From: Candidatus Roseilinea sp.
GTDB lineage: Bacteria > Chloroflexota > Anaerolineae > J036 > Brachytrichaceae
Direction of reading: 5' to 3'
NCBI GenBank assembly: GCA_025998955.1
Contig: AP024676.1
Coordinates: forward strand, 3,410,001 to 3,474,000
DNA: 64,000 nucleotides
The position numbers were made by a program, and so were the translations under genes. The notes beneath the pieces are model-generated. The model was given only the letters and a program-made list of their open reading frames with translations, did no database searches and had not been told where the DNA came from. Of the stretch, positions 37,473-46,195 are shown one piece after another (within the stretch, counting starts at the first letter, position 1; each line of letters begins with the position of its first letter).

Positions 37473-38129
37473 CTACCGCTTATCGAACCCCAACCCGTGC
37501 GCGATCGAAGCCAAGCGCGAGCCGACGTTGACCATCAACGAGCTGTAGTTGGGGAGCAGCTCAGCGTCGCGCAGGGCCATGACGAAATCCTGCGGCGTGG
37601 TGTATTCGCGAATGCGCATGCGGCTGATGCCGACCTCTTGCAGCGTGTGCGCGTCGCTGGCGCATACCCGCGGCAAGTCGAGGCGCTGCGCGATGTAATC
37701 CGCCTCGTCGTTCTTGCCGGTATCGCGCGTGCGGGCGTTGAACGTCTCGATGAAGTCGAATTCCGAAGCGTATTCCAGCAAGTTCTCCATGCCGATGCCG
37801 AAGCGGCGCGGATCGAGCGGATGCGGCGGGCCGCAGATGCCGCCCTGCGCATGCACCCGGTCAATCGCTTCCTTCAGCGTCAGGCCGTCGGGGATCAGCT
37901 CCGTGATGAAGAGGCACAGCAACTCGCCCTGTGTGGTCATCGCTTCTTCGCCTACGATGATCAGATCGGGCGCCATCTGCTTGGCCAACAACGCGCCCTC
38001 GATCTCGCTGTGGTCGGTGATGGCTAGGCGGTGAATGCCGACCTTGCGGGCGTATTCGATGAGGTCGGGCAGCTTCACCAGGCTATCCGGCGAGTAGCGC
38101 GTATGACAGTGCAGTTCGATGTCAAGCAT
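37473..38129 (-). CDS. PHP-domain phosphoesterase
   Basis: A 218-residue protein. The PHP metal motifs are LHCHTRYSPDS, ITDHSEIEGAL, GEEAMT and CASDAHTLQEVG. Such proteins hydrolyse phosphoesters (nucleotides, histidinol phosphate or RNA ends); none can be singled out. Start ATG 38129 (MLDIELHCHT), with TACAAT ending 7 bases upstream, so a leaderless mRNA is likely. It is convergent with thiP and head-to-tail with ftsK. Confidence 0.88.
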   Translation of the reverse strand: MLDIELHCHTRYSPDSLVKLPDLIEYARKVGIHRLAITDHSEIEGALLAKQMAPDLIIVGEEAMTTQGELLCLFITELIPDGLTLKEAIDRVHAQGGICGPPHPLDPRRFGIGMENLLEYASEFDFIETFNARTRDTGKNDEADYIAQRLDLPRVCASDAHTLQEVGISRMRIREYTTPQDFVMALRDAELLPNYSSLMVNVGSRLASIAHGLGFDKR

Positions 38130-38136
38130 GCGCGCA

Positions 38137-38142
38137 ATTGTA
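38137..38142 (-). promoter_or_regulatory. -10 box of the PHP gene, leaderless spacing
   Basis: TACAAT on the minus strand, 7 bases before the ATG at 38129. Confidence 0.5.
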
Positions 38143-38170
38143 AGCACAAAGATTAAAAGACGTCCGAGGG

Positions 38171-40798
38171 CTACGGCTCGTCCGTCCCGCTCAACGGTGA
38201 GTTCAACACCTCGCGATACTGCTGACCGGGCACCGCCGGGCCAACGATGCCGCGCTCTTCCATCTCTTCGATCAGCCGAGCAGCGCGCGTGTAGCCGATG
38301 CGCAGCCGACGCTGGAGCAGTGAGATCGAGGCCTTGCCCTGCAACCGCACCGTGGCTACCGCTTCGTTGAACAGCTTGTCGTCCTTGCTGCCGGCGTTCA
38401 CCTCGCGCGCCGCTTCGTTTAGCGCCCGCGCCTCCTCCCAGGTGGGCGGCGCGCCGAAGAGATCGGCAGCAGGTGCGGGCTCCACCGGCAAATCGGTAGC
38501 CGCCTGTTCAGGCACATGCGGCGCGCTTGCCGGCGCAGCGTCGCCCAATTGCGCGCGCCAGTGGCGCACCACGCGTTCGATCTCCACAGGGCCGAGGAAG
38601 CACCCTTGCGCGCGCATCGGCATGGACTGTTCCGGCGTGACCACCAGCATGTCGCCGCGTCCCAGCAGCTTCTCTGCGCCCGGGCCGTCGAGGATGACGC
38701 GCGAATCCACGCTGGTCGCTACGGTGAACGCAATGCGCGCCGGGAAGTTGGCCTTGATTAGGCCGGTGACTACGTCCACACTCGGGCGCTGCGTTGCCAG
38801 GATGAGGTGAATACCGGTGGCACGCGCCATCTGCGCCAGCCGGCAGATGATCTTCTCCGTCTCATCCGGCGCCATCATCATCAGGTCGGCCAGCTCATCA
38901 ATCACGACGACGATGTAGGGCAGCTTGCGCAGCTCGTCGTCGGGCGGCGACGCCCGATTCCCCACTCCCGACTGATCCAGTACGGAAGTCGGGGGGGAGG
39001 AGTGAGGCGCGACTTTGGCGTTGAACTCCGCGATGTTGCGCGCGCCATGTTTAGCGAACAGGCGATAGCGCCGGTCCATCTCGCGCGTCACCCATTGCAA
39101 CACCGCCGTCGTCTTCTCCAAGTCCACGACCACCGGCGCGATTAAATGCGGGATGCCGTTGTAGCCGGTCAGTTCCACGCGCTTCGGGTCAATCATCAGG
39201 AAGCGCAGATCCTCGGGCGAGTTGGCGCACAGCAGGGCGACGATGATGGCATTCACGCACACGCTCTTGCCGGAGCCCGTCGTGCCGGCGATCAGCAAAT
39301 GCGGCATGCTGGTCAGGTCGGCCACTACCGGCCTTCCGCTCACATCTTGTCCGAGCGCGAGCGGAAGGCGCGTTTTTCGGCGCAGCACCTCGAACTCCTC
39401 GCTTTCCATCACATCGCGCAGGGCGACGAGCGACGTCTCGCCGTTCGGCACCTCGATGCCGACCAGCGCGCGGCCGGGGATCGGCGCTTCGATGCGGATG
39501 CGCGGCGCAGCCAACGCCAGCGCCAGGTCATCGGCCAACGCCGCGATGCGGCTGACCTTCACCTTCACCTGCTTGCCGCCCTTCATTTCGTTGAAGCCGG
39601 GCTCGACGCCGAACTGGGTAATCGTTGGCCCACGGTTCACCTCGACCACGCGGGCCGGCACGCCGAACGCGCGCAGTGTGTCCTCGATCAGCGCCGCGCG
39701 CTGCCGAATCTCTGCTTCCTTCATCGCAGCGTCGCTCCCCGGTTCAAGGACTTCGTCAATCTTGGGCAGCACCCAATTGCGCCGGACAGGATAGATCGAA
39801 GAGACCGTCACCGCAGGTGCTGCAGGCGGTGGGGCGGATGGTGACTGGCGTAACGGCTCAACCGCGCTCGTTGCACTGCGGCCGGGCGGCACATCAGGCG
39901 CGCCGATGATGCGCGGTGGCGGCACGCGGTTGACCTGGCCGCGCGATGCCGGCGTGTTGATCTTCAAAGGTTCGGCGCTGCGTGGCACCTCGTTGATCGT
40001 CCGCGCCGGGGGCAGCTCGGCTTCCGATGGCGATGGCGCAGCGGACGGCGCCACCTGCGCTTCGCGGTGCCGCTTGGCCGGCGCGCTGCGCGGCCTCAAC
40101 CCACGGATGATCAGCCCGCCGCCGCGGCCATAGTCCGGCTCGATGATGTCGTCGGTGGGCGCGCCGGGGACGCGCGCGACGTCGGTCGCCGCCCGGTCGT
40201 GCCTCGGCGACGTGACGGCTTGTCGCATGGCCTGGAAGAGCTGCGGCAGGGATACACCCGCGATCAACATCACGGCAGCGATCCAGGCCATGACGACCAC
40301 GAATCCGGCGCCGATGTTGCCCAGAAGTCCGATGAGCGCGCTGAGGATCAGCCAGCCCAGCTCACCTCCACCCTTCGATGCAGCAGCAATCGCCGCACCA
40401 TCTATATCGTTAGCAGCGATCATCGTCAGCCCATGGAGGGTAGCGAGCGCTGTAAGGTAGGCCAGCACTGCGCCACCCAGGCGCTTCGGTCTGAAACGCG
40501 GGAAGCGGTCGCCGAAGCGCCGGACGAGGAGATACACACCGAGCGCCGCCAGAACAGCCGGCGCAAGATAGACGCCCCATCCAAACAGCCGGCCCACGAT
40601 TTCCAGCCAGCCGCTGAGGATCGGGCTGCGCTGGGTGGAAAGGAACCCAAAGAGGGTGAGCGCAGCGAGGGCCAGCAGTATGATTCCGCAGATGTCGAGC
40701 CATCGGTCGAGGTCGAACTGCAGCGGCGCTGGGTCGGGCGCATCGCCCCTCTTGGGCTTTCCCTTGCTTGTGCTGGACTTACCGGCAAAGAACCTCAT
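38171..40798 (-). CDS. ftsK: DNA translocase FtsK/SpoIIIE
   Basis: An 875-residue septal DNA pump. The N-terminus has four transmembrane segments (about residues 35-195) and a Pro-rich linker (about 220-345). The motor domain has AGTTGSGKSVCVNAI (Walker A, about residue 512), PYIVVVIDELADLMMMAPDE (Walker B) and ATQRPSVDVVTGLIKANFPARIAF. The C-terminal gamma winged helix (QGKASISLLQRRLRIGYTRAARL) recognises KOPS-like DNA. About residues 597-614 (SSPPTSVLDQSGVGNRASPP) are an extra loop coded by a heptanucleotide element. It helps chromosome dimer resolution at division. Confidence 0.95.
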   Translation of the reverse strand: MRFFAGKSSTSKGKPKRGDAPDPAPLQFDLDRWLDICGIILLALAALTLFGFLSTQRSPILSGWLEIVGRLFGWGVYLAPAVLAALGVYLLVRRFGDRFPRFRPKRLGGAVLAYLTALATLHGLTMIAANDIDGAAIAAASKGGGELGWLILSALIGLLGNIGAGFVVVMAWIAAVMLIAGVSLPQLFQAMRQAVTSPRHDRAATDVARVPGAPTDDIIEPDYGRGGGLIIRGLRPRSAPAKRHREAQVAPSAAPSPSEAELPPARTINEVPRSAEPLKINTPASRGQVNRVPPPRIIGAPDVPPGRSATSAVEPLRQSPSAPPPAAPAVTVSSIYPVRRNWVLPKIDEVLEPGSDAAMKEAEIRQRAALIEDTLRAFGVPARVVEVNRGPTITQFGVEPGFNEMKGGKQVKVKVSRIAALADDLALALAAPRIRIEAPIPGRALVGIEVPNGETSLVALRDVMESEEFEVLRRKTRLPLALGQDVSGRPVVADLTSMPHLLIAGTTGSGKSVCVNAIIVALLCANSPEDLRFLMIDPKRVELTGYNGIPHLIAPVVVDLEKTTAVLQWVTREMDRRYRLFAKHGARNIAEFNAKVAPHSSPPTSVLDQSGVGNRASPPDDELRKLPYIVVVIDELADLMMMAPDETEKIICRLAQMARATGIHLILATQRPSVDVVTGLIKANFPARIAFTVATSVDSRVILDGPGAEKLLGRGDMLVVTPEQSMPMRAQGCFLGPVEIERVVRHWRAQLGDAAPASAPHVPEQAATDLPVEPAPAADLFGAPPTWEEARALNEAAREVNAGSKDDKLFNEAVATVRLQGKASISLLQRRLRIGYTRAARLIEEMEERGIVGPAVPGQQYREVLNSPLSGTDEP
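38956..39007. repeat. heptanucleotide element inside ftsK
   Basis: GATTCCC, CACTCCC, GACTGAT, a short middle, then AGTCGGG, GGGGAGG, AGTGAGG. The outer units are complementary (CACTCCCGACT against AGTCGGGGGGGAGGAGTG), giving a hairpin. It codes for a Ser/Pro/Gly-rich loop just before Walker B. Confidence 0.8.
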
Positions 40799-40814
40799 CG
40801 GACAGATGTTCTAC

Positions 40815-40820
40815 ATTATA
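40815..40820 (-). promoter_or_regulatory. -10 box of ftsK
   Basis: TATAAT on the minus strand, 16 bases before the ATG at 40798; leader about 8-10 bases. Confidence 0.5.
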
Positions 40821-40842
40821 TGCGCCTGATGAGGGACAGAGC

Positions 40843-40872
40843 GGGGTCAGACTGATCGGAGCGGTCTACCCC
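40843..40872. repeat. GGTCAGACC hairpin repeat, copy 3
   Basis: GGGGTCAGAC (40843-40852), a loop containing ATCGGAGC, then GGTCTACCCC (40863-40872). It has one mismatch in the stem. It lies between the end of apgM and the start of ftsK on the same strand. Confidence 0.7.
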
Positions 40873-40879
40873 TGCGCAA

Positions 40880-42100
40880 TCATGCGCCGAACTTCTGCAG
40901 CCGGCCGGCATGGGCCAGCGCCAACGGCATGATGTCCTTGGCGTAGAAGGTGCCCAACCCACCGTGCGCGCAGGCGCGCTCGCCGAAGTGTGTGCTGCCG
41001 TCGCGGCGAGCGGTGGCCGGTGCCCAGAGCAGCAACGGCACGGGATGCCACGAGTGGCTGCGCAGTTGGCTCGGCGTGCTGTGGTCGCCGGTGACGATCA
41101 GCACGTCGGGCTTGAGATCGAGCAAGGCCGGCAGCGCGGCATCCACCTCTTCGATCACGGCTTTCTTCGCCTCGAAGTTGCCGTCCTCGCCACGGCTGTC
41201 GGTGTATTTGACGTGGATAAACAAGAAGTCGTAGTCGTTCCAGACGCGCGCCGCAGCTTCGAATTCCTCGCGCACGCTGTGGGCATCATGCGCGATGCGA
41301 TCCATGCCCACCAACGCCGCTACGCCGCGATACATCGGATAGATGGCAATCGCGCCGGCCTTCAGGCCATACACGTCTTTGTACTTGGGCAGGCCGGGCT
41401 CTTTGGCAAAGCCGCGCAGCGTCAATCCGTTGGCCGGGTGTTCGTCGCGGATGACGGCCGTCGCTTGGGCGATCCAGCGGTTGAATAGCTCGGCGGTGCG
41501 TTGCGACTGCGCGTCGCGAGCCATCGCCGGCAATGGCGGCGTCCCGGTGCGTTGTGGATCGGTATCCTCGATGTTGCCCGAAAGCCCATCGCCACGCATC
41601 ACCACCACGAAGCGATAGTCCTGCACCGGCTCGACGAAGACCTCGACGCCCTCGCCGACGCCGATCCGCGCGTTGTTGATTTTCTCGACCAGCCGCGCGC
41701 ACACCTCGGTCGGGATGCGGCCGGCGCGCCGGTCGGTGATGTTGCCCTGGGCGTCGAGCGTGCAGAAGTTGCCCCGCGCGCATACGTCGCGGTCGGTGAC
41801 GCCGAAGCCGATGCCGACGGCCTCCAGCACGCCGCGCCCGATCTCGTAGCGCAGCGGGTCGTAGCCGAACAGGCCCAAATGTCCCGGCCCGCTGCCGCTG
41901 GTCACGCCGATCGCCACGGGATAGTGCTGGCCCAGACAGCCCTCGCGCGCCAGCCGGTCGAGGTTGGGGGTATGCGCCGCCTCGAGTTCGGTCTTGTCGT
42001 CTTCAGGCCGAGGCAGGCCGCCCAGCCCATCCATCACGAGCAATACGATTTTGGTTTGCGCGGGTTGAATCAGCGCCTTGAGCAGTTCGAAGTCAGCCAT
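40880..42100 (-). CDS. apgM: 2,3-bisphosphoglycerate-independent phosphoglycerate mutase, archaeal type
   Basis: A 406-residue member of the alkaline phosphatase superfamily that interconverts 3- and 2-phosphoglycerate in glycolysis. VLLVMDGLGGLP is the first metal motif. GVTSGSGPGHLGLFGYDP is the nucleophile region. VTGDHSTPSQLRSHSWHPVPLL holds the late metal ligands. It is the ApgM type, not the larger GpmI. Start ATG 42100 (MADFELLKALI); the frame is open upstream only as overlap with the preceding gene, whose stop is 2 bases away. It follows the glycosyltransferase in one transcript. Confidence 0.94.
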   Translation of the reverse strand: MADFELLKALIQPAQTKIVLLVMDGLGGLPRPEDDKTELEAAHTPNLDRLAREGCLGQHYPVAIGVTSGSGPGHLGLFGYDPLRYEIGRGVLEAVGIGFGVTDRDVCARGNFCTLDAQGNITDRRAGRIPTEVCARLVEKINNARIGVGEGVEVFVEPVQDYRFVVVMRGDGLSGNIEDTDPQRTGTPPLPAMARDAQSQRTAELFNRWIAQATAVIRDEHPANGLTLRGFAKEPGLPKYKDVYGLKAGAIAIYPMYRGVAALVGMDRIAHDAHSVREEFEAAARVWNDYDFLFIHVKYTDSRGEDGNFEAKKAVIEEVDAALPALLDLKPDVLIVTGDHSTPSQLRSHSWHPVPLLLWAPATARRDGSTHFGERACAHGGLGTFYAKDIMPLALAHAGRLQKFGA

Positions 42101-42102
42101 GC

Positions 42103-44073
42103 TCAGCGGATTGTAATCTCGCCGAGCTTCAGCCGGTCGCCCACAGGCGCGCCGTTCTGGATCACCGGCAAACGCGCGCCGGTGTCCGGATCGTAGAGGC
42201 CGACGAACACGCCATACACGCCGGGTGGTACATCCGGCCCGATCCACGCGCCGCGCCGATCTACGATGCGTTCGTCGGGCGACCAGCCATCCGTCGGTCT
42301 GTAGCCGGCAACCGGCTCGCTGTCGTGTTGGGCGACCGGCGCGCCGTCCGGCGGGCCGATGTGGACGAACACTTTGTAGCGCCGGTCCGGCTTGGCCAAC
42401 GCCTGCCATGTCAACTCGACCGGCAAAGTATCTCCCCGACGCGCTTCGCCCAGCCGCCCACGCGCTTCGACGAGCGCGATGGCGTCACCGAAAGCTGCGC
42501 CGGCGGCCATCGGCCAGGCGGCGCGATCTGTGCCGCTGTCGTAGACCGCCAGGCGGATATTGCCGACCCAGCGCTCGTGCACTTTGTAGAGATTGCCGCT
42601 CATCCACAGTTCATACCAGCCCTCCGGATCGGCGTCGCGCTCGGCGAAATAGAGCGCGAAGATGCGCCTGCGCGCCGATGCAATCGCCTGCATCTGCGCA
42701 GCAACAGTCTCATACGAGGCCGGCCGATAGGTCAGCGGGAAGAGGTTGCGGTCGTCGCGCTGGTAATAGGTGAACACTTCCCACTGATTGGGCGCCAGGA
42801 AGAGCACGGCATCGTCGGGGCGCGCATCGGCCGCAATCAGCCGCTGGATGCCGCGGTAGTCGTCGCGGGCGTAGGCCGGATCGTCGTACAGATTGCGCAG
42901 CGAGGGGATGAGCGTTGCGGCCAGGATGCAGGCGATGGCTGTGATGAGGAGATTGAGGATGGGAGATTGGGGATTGACAATCTCCAATCCCCGATCTCCA
43001 ATCTCTACGATGCCGCGCGCCGCCAAGACGCACAACGGCGGCAGGCACACCAGCAAAAACTTGAGGTATGCCTCGCGATATAGGCCGAAGGCGAACAACA
43101 GTGCTAACGGCAGGCCGGCAAGCGCGAGCATCATCGAACGATTTGCCGGCGTGTCTCGTTTGCCGAGCAACGATCCCGCGATAACAAACCCCGTGAACAG
43201 ACCCACCGGCAGCGTCGCCTGGTCGGGCGGCAGCGTGCGGCCGACGATCAGGGTGCGATAGGCATCGAGCAACGCCGGGCCGAGCGCGTAGGCCGGCCGA
43301 TCTACGCCCCAGCCCTGCACTTGACGAACCGCCACCGGCAGCCAGGGCAGGAACAGAGCGATGGCAATGAGATTCGACACGACAAAGGGAGCGAGTGTGC
43401 CGAGGCACATCTTCCGCGGAGGTCGCAGCAGGCTGAGGGCGAGGTAAGCGACGCCCTGCGCGATCATCACGAAGGGATAGGCGTAGTGCGTCCACAGGCC
43501 GGCAGCGGTGGCCGAGACGTAAAGCGATGCGAGGATCAGAGACTGGGGATTAGAGATTGGAGATCGCCAATCTCTAATCCCTACTCTCCAATCCCCAATC
43601 CCCAACCTCCCCATCCTCACCATCGCCCACGTGCTGGCCGCGGCGCACAGCGCCAGCAGCGCATACATGCGCGCTTCCTGGGCGTAGTAAATCGCGAAGG
43701 GCATGACGGCCAACAGGAACGCGGCGATCAGCCCGACGCGCCGGCCAAACCCATCGCGACCGATCAGATAAGCGCACAGCACGGTCAGCGCGCTGCATAC
43801 CGCCGAAAACGAGCGCAGCGCCGCTTCGCCCTCGCCGAAGGCCGCGCGCCAGTATTTCAAAATGACGTAGTAGAGCGGCGGGTGAATGTCGCCGGCAGCG
43901 CCCTCGACGATCAACGCCAGCGACCGCTCGGCGATGCGCGCGCTGTTGCCCTCGTCGTACCACAGCGACTGCGCGCCGATCTTGTGGAAGCGCAGAGCAA
44001 TCGCCAAGATGAGGACCGAACCGAGGATGAGCCAGTGTGACCGGTGCGGAACGGAACGCAGGCGCGCGAGCAT
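42103..44073 (-). CDS. family-39 (PMT/ArnT-like) glycosyltransferase
   Basis: A 656-residue membrane protein with about 11-12 transmembrane segments, then a C-terminal extracytoplasmic beta-rich domain. SLWYDEGNSARIAERSL, just after TM1, carries the catalytic acidic pair of GT-C/PMT enzymes. DIHPPLYYVILKYW and YYAQEARMYALLA are typical of family 39. It moves sugars from polyprenyl-phosphate donors on the outer face of the membrane; the acceptor is unknown. ATG 44073 was chosen because TAGAAT near 44115 overlaps the next upstream ATG. Two heptanucleotide blocks code for loops at about residues 155-180 and 356-374. Confidence 0.85.
   Translation of the reverse strand: MLARLRSVPHRSHWLILGSVLILAIALRFHKIGAQSLWYDEGNSARIAERSLALIVEGAAGDIHPPLYYVILKYWRAAFGEGEAALRSFSAVCSALTVLCAYLIGRDGFGRRVGLIAAFLLAVMPFAIYYAQEARMYALLALCAAASTWAMVRMGRLGIGDWRVGIRDWRSPISNPQSLILASLYVSATAAGLWTHYAYPFVMIAQGVAYLALSLLRPPRKMCLGTLAPFVVSNLIAIALFLPWLPVAVRQVQGWGVDRPAYALGPALLDAYRTLIVGRTLPPDQATLPVGLFTGFVIAGSLLGKRDTPANRSMMLALAGLPLALLFAFGLYREAYLKFLLVCLPPLCVLAARGIVEIGDRGLEIVNPQSPILNLLITAIACILAATLIPSLRNLYDDPAYARDDYRGIQRLIAADARPDDAVLFLAPNQWEVFTYYQRDDRNLFPLTYRPASYETVAAQMQAIASARRRIFALYFAERDADPEGWYELWMSGNLYKVHERWVGNIRLAVYDSGTDRAAWPMAAGAAFGDAIALVEARGRLGEARRGDTLPVELTWQALAKPDRRYKVFVHIGPPDGAPVAQHDSEPVAGYRPTDGWSPDERIVDRRGAWIGPDVPPGVYGVFVGLYDPDTGARLPVIQNGAPVGDRLKLGEITIR
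42950..43005. repeat. heptanucleotide block with inverted halves in the glycosyltransferase
   Basis: AGATTGA, GGATGGG, AGATTGG, GGATTGA, then CAATCTC, CAATCCC, CGATCTC, CAATCTC. Exact 7-bp period with a switch from purine to pyrimidine units in the centre. It codes for EIVNPQSPILN-type loop residues between transmembrane helices. Confidence 0.9.
43532..43609. repeat. second heptanucleotide block with inverted halves in the glycosyltransferase
   Basis: GGATCAG, AGACTGG, GGATTAG, AGATTGG, AGATCGC, then CAATCTC, TAATCCC, TACTCTC, CAATCCC, CAATCCC, CAACCTC. Eleven units in an exact 7-bp register. It codes for a hydrophilic loop (GIGDWRVGIRDWRSPISNPQ) between two membrane helices. Confidence 0.92.
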
Positions 44074-44168
44074 GATGGTGCGACGCAAGCGCACAAAGCG
44101 CTTTCGCCGCATTCTAACCGTAGCGCAGTGAGAGAACGAGGTGTGAAGCCTGCGCCTAGAGAACGTTG

Positions 44169-45320
44169 TCAGGCGACAGCGCGTGCCGGCACGGCATCCC
44201 TCGCCGGGTTGAGCAACGAGCGGCACATGGCGTTCTCGCAGCCAGGGCAGCGCAGCTTGTACTGCGAGGAGTGCAGCCGGCCACCACGCAGATGTTCCGC
44301 TGCGATCTCGGCCAGCGCGCGGATAAACAGCGGGTCGTCGTTCAGCGCCGGCGCGCGCTTGAAATTCGCAATGCCCACCTCGCGCGCCAGCTCGGCATAC
44401 TCGATGTCAATCTCGTGCAGCGTCTCGATGTGGTCGCTGGTAAAAGCGACCGGCACGACCAGCACGTTCTTGCGCTTGCGCGCGCCCAGGTTGCGGATCA
44501 CCCGCTCGGTGCTGGGGCCGAGCCACTTGAACGGCTTGATGTCCGATTGATAGGCCAGCAAGAACTCGTTCGAGAAATTGAGGTGCTCCATGACCGCCTG
44601 CACGGTAGCCGCGACCTCCTGGGGATAGGCATCGCCGCGCTCGATCACGCTGAGCGGGAGCGAATGCGCGCTGAACAGCAGCAGGACGCTGCTGCGTTCC
44701 TCCGGCGCGAACCGGTCAAGCCCCTCGCACACTTTCTTGGCCATCGCCGCGATGAAGGCCGGGTGCGTCGGCCAGCGATCTATTACGCTCCACGCGAAGG
44801 CGTCGCGCAGGTTCAGGCGGATCAGCTCGCGCCACAACTCGTTCAGGCTGGCGCCGGTGGTGCTGCAGCTCCACTGCGGATACTGGGTAAATGCCACCGC
44901 GCGACGGACGCCATCCGCACGCATTTGCCTCAGTGCGTCTTCCGTGAGCGGCTCGGCGTAGCGAAAGGCGATATAGCTCTTGTGCGGCGCGGTCTCCGGC
45001 GACAGCTGATCGAGCAGCTCCGCCATCGCTTCGCCCTGGCGCTCGGTCCAGGCATAGATCGGCGAGCCACCGCCGATCTCCGCATATTTGACCTGAACCT
45101 TCGGCGTCCGGCGGCGAGCGATGAATCGTCCCAGTCGCTGCTGGAAGGGCAACGGGATCAGCTCGCGATCGAGGAACATACGCTCGAGATACGGTCCAAC
45201 GTCATCCACGGTGCGCGGGCCGCCCAGGTTCAACATGACGATCGCCGTCGGAGCGGCCGGCCTTTGATCTCGGGGGAGTTTGCCTTCGCAGGTTGCTAGA
45301 GGGGAAGCTTGCTTCAACAC
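44169..45320 (-). CDS. hemH: ferrochelatase with [2Fe-2S] cluster ligands
   Basis: A 383-residue ferrochelatase that inserts iron into protoporphyrin IX (or coproporphyrin III). IVMLNLGGPRTVDDV opens the domain and LFSAHSLPLSVIERGD holds the catalytic His. A C-terminal CPGCENAMC matches the animal-type cluster motif (Cys-x2-Cys-x4-Cys). The fourth ligand is likely the Cys in QYPQWSCSTTG, as in human ferrochelatase. The cluster is therefore expected. Starts at GTG 45320; an internal ATG at residue 29 would remove only a non-conserved tail. No other heme gene is near. Confidence 0.93.
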   Translation of the reverse strand: MLKQASPLATCEGKLPRDQRPAAPTAIVMLNLGGPRTVDDVGPYLERMFLDRELIPLPFQQRLGRFIARRRTPKVQVKYAEIGGGSPIYAWTERQGEAMAELLDQLSPETAPHKSYIAFRYAEPLTEDALRQMRADGVRRAVAFTQYPQWSCSTTGASLNELWRELIRLNLRDAFAWSVIDRWPTHPAFIAAMAKKVCEGLDRFAPEERSSVLLLFSAHSLPLSVIERGDAYPQEVAATVQAVMEHLNFSNEFLLAYQSDIKPFKWLGPSTERVIRNLGARKRKNVLVVPVAFTSDHIETLHEIDIEYAELAREVGIANFKRAPALNDDPLFIRALAEIAAEHLRGGRLHSSQYKLRCPGCENAMCRSLLNPARDAVPARAVA

Positions 45321-45486
45321 AATGTCAAAACCTCACAGCGGCTTTGGCGCGCCGAGCACGCGGCGCGTAATTTATACAGCTTTGCTTAGGATCATATAAG
45401 TTTGCTCGCCCTACGCAAGGGAACATCTTCTGCCGTGAAGCGTGAAGTACCTCCTGGCGCGGCAGTCGTGGTAGCCTCTGCATGGG

Positions 45487-46152
45487 ATGCCCGTTGATGT
45501 GCCTCGCAGCGTCTGGTTGGTGCGGCATGGGCAGGCGGATTGGAACGTCGCCCGCCGCTACATGAGTTTCTCAGATCGGCCGCTCACCGCGTTTGGCGAA
45601 CGGCAGGCGCAAGCGCTGGCGCGTCTCTTCGCCGCGCGTAAGGTGGATGTGATCGTGCACAGCGGCCTGACCCGCGCCGCGGCGACCGCTCAGACGATCA
45701 AAGGCGACCGCGACATTCCGGTTATCTGCGACGCGCGCTGGCGCGAAGCATCGCATGGCGCGTGGGAGGGGCTGACCTATCGCGAAGTGATGCAGCGCTA
45801 TCCAGAAGGTGCAGCGCAGCGCTTCGCCGATCCGGTCAACGCCTCGCCGCTGCACGGCGAATCGTTGGCAGAACTCGCCGCGCGCGTCCGCCTGGCATGG
45901 AAAGACTTAGGCACGCAGTGCTCAGGTCGGCGCGTCGTCGTGGTGACGCACAGTGGCCCGATACAGGCTTTGCTGTGTCTGCTGATGGGCACGCCGCTCG
46001 CCGAGCATTGGCGCTGGCGCATTGACCTCGGCAGCGCCACCGGCCTGGACTGCTATCCCACAACGACGATCCTGCGTGCGGTGAACCACACGCCGCCGCT
46101 TCCGAATCCCGTGACTTCCCCCTCCCCACTTGCAGCTCGTTCTGGGGCGTAA
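45487..46152 (+). CDS. cobC: histidine phosphatase, probable alpha-ribazole phosphatase
   Basis: A 221-residue phosphoglycerate-mutase-fold phosphatase. VWLVRHGQADWN holds the phospho-His. RWREASHGAWEGLTYREV carries the Glu acid/base and VVVTHSGPIQALL the second His. Family members are many, but the cobS gene starts 43 bases after its stop, which points to CobC, the step that removes phosphate from alpha-ribazole (phosphate). The C-terminal 25 residues (PPLPNPVTSPSPL) are low-complexity and lie over a degenerate heptad region. Start ATG 45487. No cobalamin riboswitch was found upstream. Confidence 0.82.
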   Translation: MPVDVPRSVWLVRHGQADWNVARRYMSFSDRPLTAFGERQAQALARLFAARKVDVIVHSGLTRAAATAQTIKGDRDIPVICDARWREASHGAWEGLTYREVMQRYPEGAAQRFADPVNASPLHGESLAELAARVRLAWKDLGTQCSGRRVVVVTHSGPIQALLCLLMGTPLAEHWRWRIDLGSATGLDCYPTTTILRAVNHTPPLPNPVTSPSPLAARSGA

Positions 46153-46195
46153 GTTAGGAGTGGGCAGCCGGCAATCATCAATCATCTGCTATCCT

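Noticed and set aside
45321-45486. Possible cobalamin riboswitch upstream of cobC-cobS
   Set aside because: The gap is only 166 bp and lacks the conserved B12 box and the GCCACTG core.
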